This document shows positions 61,201 through 64,000 of a DNA stretch of 64,000 bases, piece by piece (within the stretch, counting starts at the first letter, position 1; the number at the start of each line of letters is the position of its first letter). Source of the DNA: Planctomycetes bacterium UBA7888 (GTDB lineage Bacteria; Planctomycetota; UBA1135); assembly GCA_002500505.1 (NCBI GenBank), contig DLRM01000011.1, positions 18,370-82,369 of the forward strand, given 5' to 3'. Position numbers and translations under genes: made by a program. Under the pieces are notes generated by a model, which saw only the letters and a program-made list of their open reading frames with translations, made no database searches and was not told the origin of the DNA.

Positions 61201-61324
61201 TTCTGGTCCTTACCGGCGAAGGGGGAGGGGATGCCGGATAGAAGCGTATTTCACCATTTCCCGCCTGCAACTGGAAGCCATAAAAGAGGCTTTTTGGGGT
61301 TGTAACTTATTTGTTTTAAACGAC

Positions 61325-62113
61325 TTATGGATTCCTTAAAACTCGGTTCTCGGAAGCTTCAATGTTCGCCTTACCGGCCAAAAAAATGCCTCCAATATCC
61401 GAAGGAGAGAGGGCCAAAATGCCCCCTTCCATCGCCACCCCGATAGGCCGTTTTTCGCCCTCTAACCAGGCGAGCAAAGCAACTGCAACGGCGGCTGAGC
61501 CACACGCCTGAGTTTCGCCAACCCCCCTTTCGTTGACGCGCATGGCCAAGCCTTCGGCTCCAAATGGGGCGACGATTTCAACATTGACCCCCTGCGGGAA
61601 AAGTTCGGTTTGTTTGCGCACCGCCTGGGACAAGCTTTCCAGATCAACTTGTTCGACATCGTCGACGGGGAAGATTGCGTGTGGATTCCAAAAGGGAACG
61701 GAAACTCCTTCGCGTCCATCCGCTTGTAGGGAAAGCAACTCAATTTCTCCTGGAAGGTCCTCCGGGCGCAAGTGCAACTCGAAAACATCCTCCTCAAGCC
61801 TGCGCCAATCCAATTTTTTCCCGTTCATTTCAAAGCAGCCCTCCTCGGCACCCGTCCAGCACGCTGCTACACGCAAGCCATTAAGACAAACTCCCCCATC
61901 ACTTCCATCTCGATTAGTGATGGAAACTCGCATGACTCCAGATTCGCCTGGAGCACTAACCGTGAGGAGGCCATCTATTTCCTTTCCACAAAGCTCGAGA
62001 GCAAGTCCACTCAAGGAGTGGCCGCTTCGAAGGACATCACCTTCCATAACCAAGAGGAATCGATTTCCTAGCCCATCTCCAGGCACACAACGAATTGTGT
62101 TTTCTGAAATCAA
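61325..62113 (-). CDS. dapF: Diaminopimelate epimerase (DapF-like)
   Basis: Interconverts LL- and meso-diaminopimelate for lysine and peptidoglycan. Two catalytic cysteines: NRDGSDGGVCLNGLRVAA (about residue 76; the usual CGNG reads CLNG) and ERGVGETQACGSAAVAVA (about 213). N-terminal GDGLGNRFLL resembles the GxGND start but lacks the usual aspartate. These departures leave room for a related epimerase. 262 residues. It overlaps the dsbD stop by 4 bases. Confidence 0.82.
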   Translation of the reverse strand: MISENTIRCVPGDGLGNRFLLVMEGDVLRSGHSLSGLALELCGKEIDGLLTVSAPGESGVMRVSITNRDGSDGGVCLNGLRVAACWTGAEEGCFEMNGKKLDWRRLEEDVFELHLRPEDLPGEIELLSLQADGREGVSVPFWNPHAIFPVDDVEQVDLESLSQAVRKQTELFPQGVNVEIVAPFGAEGLAMRVNERGVGETQACGSAAVAVALLAWLEGEKRPIGVAMEGGILALSPSDIGGIFLAGKANIEASENRVLRNP

Positions 62114-63906
62114 CTTCCTGACTTAGCCATACCGGCTTTGAGCCAATCTGCAAACCCTTGCTCGTCCAGAAGCGCGCCATCGCGGCGGGCAAGTTGCTGA
62201 CCCGAATTCGAGTCGAGCAAAAGATAAATTGGAGTTGCAAAGCTACCCGTCATTTTGTTCTGAAGGGTTTTCACGGCTTCCTTGGCTTGGCCATCGTTGT
62301 GAAGCCGAGCCTCAATGAGCCCTTCCATAAGTCCGGCGACCGCCGGTTGCGGGAAGATGTTCTCTTCCATTGCACGACAATTCACTCAAGTGTAGCCAGT
62401 GAAATTCACGAGCAAGTACTTTCCGTCGGCCTTTGCTCTGGAAAGAGCCGCCTCGTAATCATCTACTACGATTTCGTGTTTCGCTTCGAGGTGTTCAGAG
62501 CTCGAGTAAGGCGGGATGATGGCGGTCATCACGGTGTCCATGCGCTCGCCAGTCCAGCCCCAAGCGCAGTAGCCGGAAAACGCAAGGAACGCCAAGCCGC
62601 AAAGGACTCGCTTCCCGCTCACGTCAGGGCGGCCAGCTTTCCCGTGGAGAACCCCAAAGAGATACAGCGCGGCTGCAAGAAGAATGAGGGTCCACAAAAC
62701 AAGAAACGTTTCGCGGGAGAGTACCTGCCAATTCCAAATGATGTCAGCGTTAGATATGAATTTCAGAGCGGCAGCCAATTCAACAAAACCCAAAGTTACC
62801 TTGATGGTGTCCATCCATTGCCCACTCTGGGGCATCGCTTGAATGCGGCCCGGTGCCAGGGAAAGAAAAACGAATGGGATGGCCATCGTGAGGCCAAAAA
62901 CTCCCATTCCCATGGCAACTCGTAGGAGGTCACCACCGGATGCGCCAAAGGAAAGCAGGCTACCGACAAACGGAGCTGTGCAAGTGAAGGAAGTCACAAC
63001 CAAAGTGGCCCCCATCAAGAACACTCCAAGATATCCACCCTGGGTGGAAGCTCGCCCGGCAGCACTCATCAAAAACTGCGGTGGATTCAAAGTGAAGAGC
63101 CCAAATAAAACAAATGCAAAAACAAGGAAAAGAATACCAATAACGAGATTGGTCACGGGATGTGTTGCAAATGCCAAAATGAGTGGTCCAACAGCCACAC
63201 CAATCGCAATAAATATGGCAACAATGCCCGCCCCATATGCAAGGCTAAGGGGTAGCACCTTTCCACCGCGAGCATCCGCCTGCTTTGTGAAAAAGCTAAT
63301 GGTGATTGGAATCATGGGATAGGTGCAAGGCATCATGAGGGCGAAGAGCCCTCCTGCCATGGCAGCCAAAAGGAAAGCAAGTAACCCAGTTCCGGCCCCC
63401 TCTTCGCCATCGCCCGCAGATGTTGTGACGGCAGGCCCGGTGTACTCCCCAGGGAGACGCTCAAATTGCACGCCAGCCGCACTGACGGTGTCCGGGGGAT
63501 AACACATCATGTCGTCGCAAACTTGGATGCCTACGTTCGCAGTAGTTTCAAAAGATTGAGCCTCACCAGCGAGCACCTTCAGGGGGAGAACCAACTCTGC
63601 CCTCCCAGTGAGCCATAAATACTCCACTCGGGTCTTCCCGATTTGGTCTACATGAGACTCAGGGGCCGTCAGGGAGCGAAGAGGACCAGACGCCTCAAAT
63701 CCCAAAGGAACGGCCACCGAAACCGGAATGCCGTCGTCAGGATTTTGATCTGGATGATAGACATGGAAGCCTGGAGGCACGTGGAGCTCCACATGTAGCT
63801 CAACAGGAGCTCCGGCTGAAGCAGAAGACGGCTCAAAATGGGCCTGAACACTGACATCTCCACCCTGAAGCAGAGGAAGTGCAGCGAGGAGGAGGTTTTG
63901 AATCAT
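62110..63906 (-). CDS. dsbD: Thiol:disulfide interchange protein DsbD, predicted selenoprotein (Sec507)
   Basis: One frame of 599 codons interrupted only by TGA at 62386-62388 (codon 507). Residues 1-17 form a signal peptide; about 20-170 is the DsbD alpha domain with VCDDMMCYPP; about 185-450 is the eight-helix membrane domain with redox cysteines in MMPCTYPMIP and SFTCTAPFVG; the C-terminal thioredoxin domain begins YLLVNFTGYT and goes on past UGA as VNCRAMEENIF. In homologues the active site reads FTGYTCVNCR, so UGA stands exactly for the first active-site cysteine, giving UxxC. The part after UGA (EGLIEARLHNDGQ, FATPIYLLLDSNSG) completes the fold. It passes electrons from cytosolic thioredoxin to periplasmic partners. 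Confidence 0.85.
62333..62346 (-). promoter_or_regulatory. GGUC-loop hairpin downstream of the dsbD UGA (SECIS candidate B)
   Basis: CCGGC-GGTC-GCCGG, a perfect five-base-pair stem with the same loop as the VCBS-gene SECIS. The loop starts 45 bases after UGA, farther than normal for bacterial SECIS. Confidence 0.4.
62352..62368 (-). promoter_or_regulatory. Hairpin directly downstream of the dsbD UGA (SECIS candidate A)
   Basis: GGAAGA-GAACA-TCTTCC, a perfect six-base-pair stem with a G-first loop starting 24 bases after UGA, inside the usual spacing window. Confidence 0.45.
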
Positions 63907-63944
63907 TACCGTGTATTCGGTCGGGTCGTCCTCTTGTTTGGAAA

Positions 63945-64000
63945 TGGTGGGCGATGAGGGACTCGAACCCCCGACCCCCTCGGTGTAAACGAGGTGCTCT
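63945..64000 (-). tRNA. tRNA-Val (anticodon TAC), 5' end off the window
   Basis: The minus strand shows an anticodon arm CCTCG-TTTACAC-CGAGG (anticodon TAC, valine GTA), the T arm with GGTTCGAGTCC, the acceptor end and an encoded CCA at 63945-63947. The 5' acceptor strand and most of the D arm lie beyond the right edge. dsbD starts 38 bases downstream. Confidence 0.9.

Noticed and set aside
61258..61310. Possible terminator between dapF and gyrA (AGCC...GGCTTTTT).
   Set aside because: The T-run follows the stem on the plus strand, where no gene ends; the four-base stem is weak.
62110..62388. dsbD as a nonsense-mutated pseudogene split into two genes.
   Set aside because: The stop is UGA exactly at an active-site cysteine column, the frame is otherwise intact through to a normal end, and a second candidate selenoprotein exists in the window. 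Random decay would not favour this position.
1..64000. CRISPR arrays, rRNA genes, insertion sequences.
   Set aside because: No spaced direct repeats, transposase motifs, terminal repeats or rRNA core sequences were seen on reading the window.

Overview
The window is a dense, almost gap-free bacterial chromosome segment (roughly 50-55% GC by eye) with no rRNA, prophage, IS element or CRISPR array. The cell is Gram-negative in build: LpxD, LptB, a heptose cytidylyltransferase, a heptosyltransferase, TonB, a TonB-dependent receptor and a porin all point to an LPS-containing outer membrane. Two giant FG-GAP/VCBS-UnbV proteins, a signal peptidase with large insertions, a Bd0055-type bacterial histone and frequent GTG/TTG starts with weak Shine-Dalgarno sites suggest a planctomycete-like or related marine lineage. 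That placement is inference; no marker in the window settles it.

Layout. 1-7463 (+): a sigma-factor tail, then a tight operon birA-rph-metallophosphoesterase-rdgB-lepA-lepB-lptB. 7560-9257 (+): etfB-etfA. 9254-13336 (-): a four-gene operon with overlapping or near-overlapping ends (NUDIX, Gfo/Idh/MocA oxidoreductase, radical SAM, methyltransferase/WaaP-like kinase fusion), divergent from rfaE2-heptosyltransferase-cls-EEP phosphatase (13373-16751, +). 16818-20214 (-): ligA behind a zinc-site-dead cytidine-deaminase-like protein, a membrane protein and a DUF669-like protein. 20362-22601 (+): AGCS symporter, tiny membrane protein, HPt protein. 22584-30626 (-): DegT aminotransferase, tonB, TonB-dependent receptor, an unknown gene, typA, lemA and its partner. 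30677-32614 (+): PcrA/UvrD helicase. 32624-45552 (-): M3 peptidase, rmuC, fabH, the two VCBS/UnbV genes, the histone, and a Fur-box-preceded flavoprotein/membrane cytochrome/porin operon. 45652-64000: sirtuin, M48 protease remnant, lpxD, Ca/Na exchanger, glutamine amidotransferase, unknown membrane protein, aroB, carB, murJ, a glycosyltransferase, a haem protein, yqeY, gyrA, dapF, dsbD and a partial tRNA-Val.

The main discovery is that this organism appears to use UGA as selenocysteine in two exported redox proteins that look like split genes. In dsbD (62110-63906) the UGA sits exactly at the first cysteine of the C-terminal CVNC-type active site. In a VCBS-UnbV-thioredoxin lipoprotein (37168-40377) an in-frame UGA is followed at +18 by a hairpin with a GGUC tetraloop, the loop and spacing of the E. 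coli fdhF SECIS. Other notable items are a bacterial histone, a cytidine deaminase homologue that has lost all zinc ligands, a 10-G tract in the radical SAM gene of the surface-sugar operon (possible phase variation), a methyltransferase fused to an LPS-kinase-like domain lacking the HRD aspartate, and a probable iron-regulated flavin-based electron-transfer operon.
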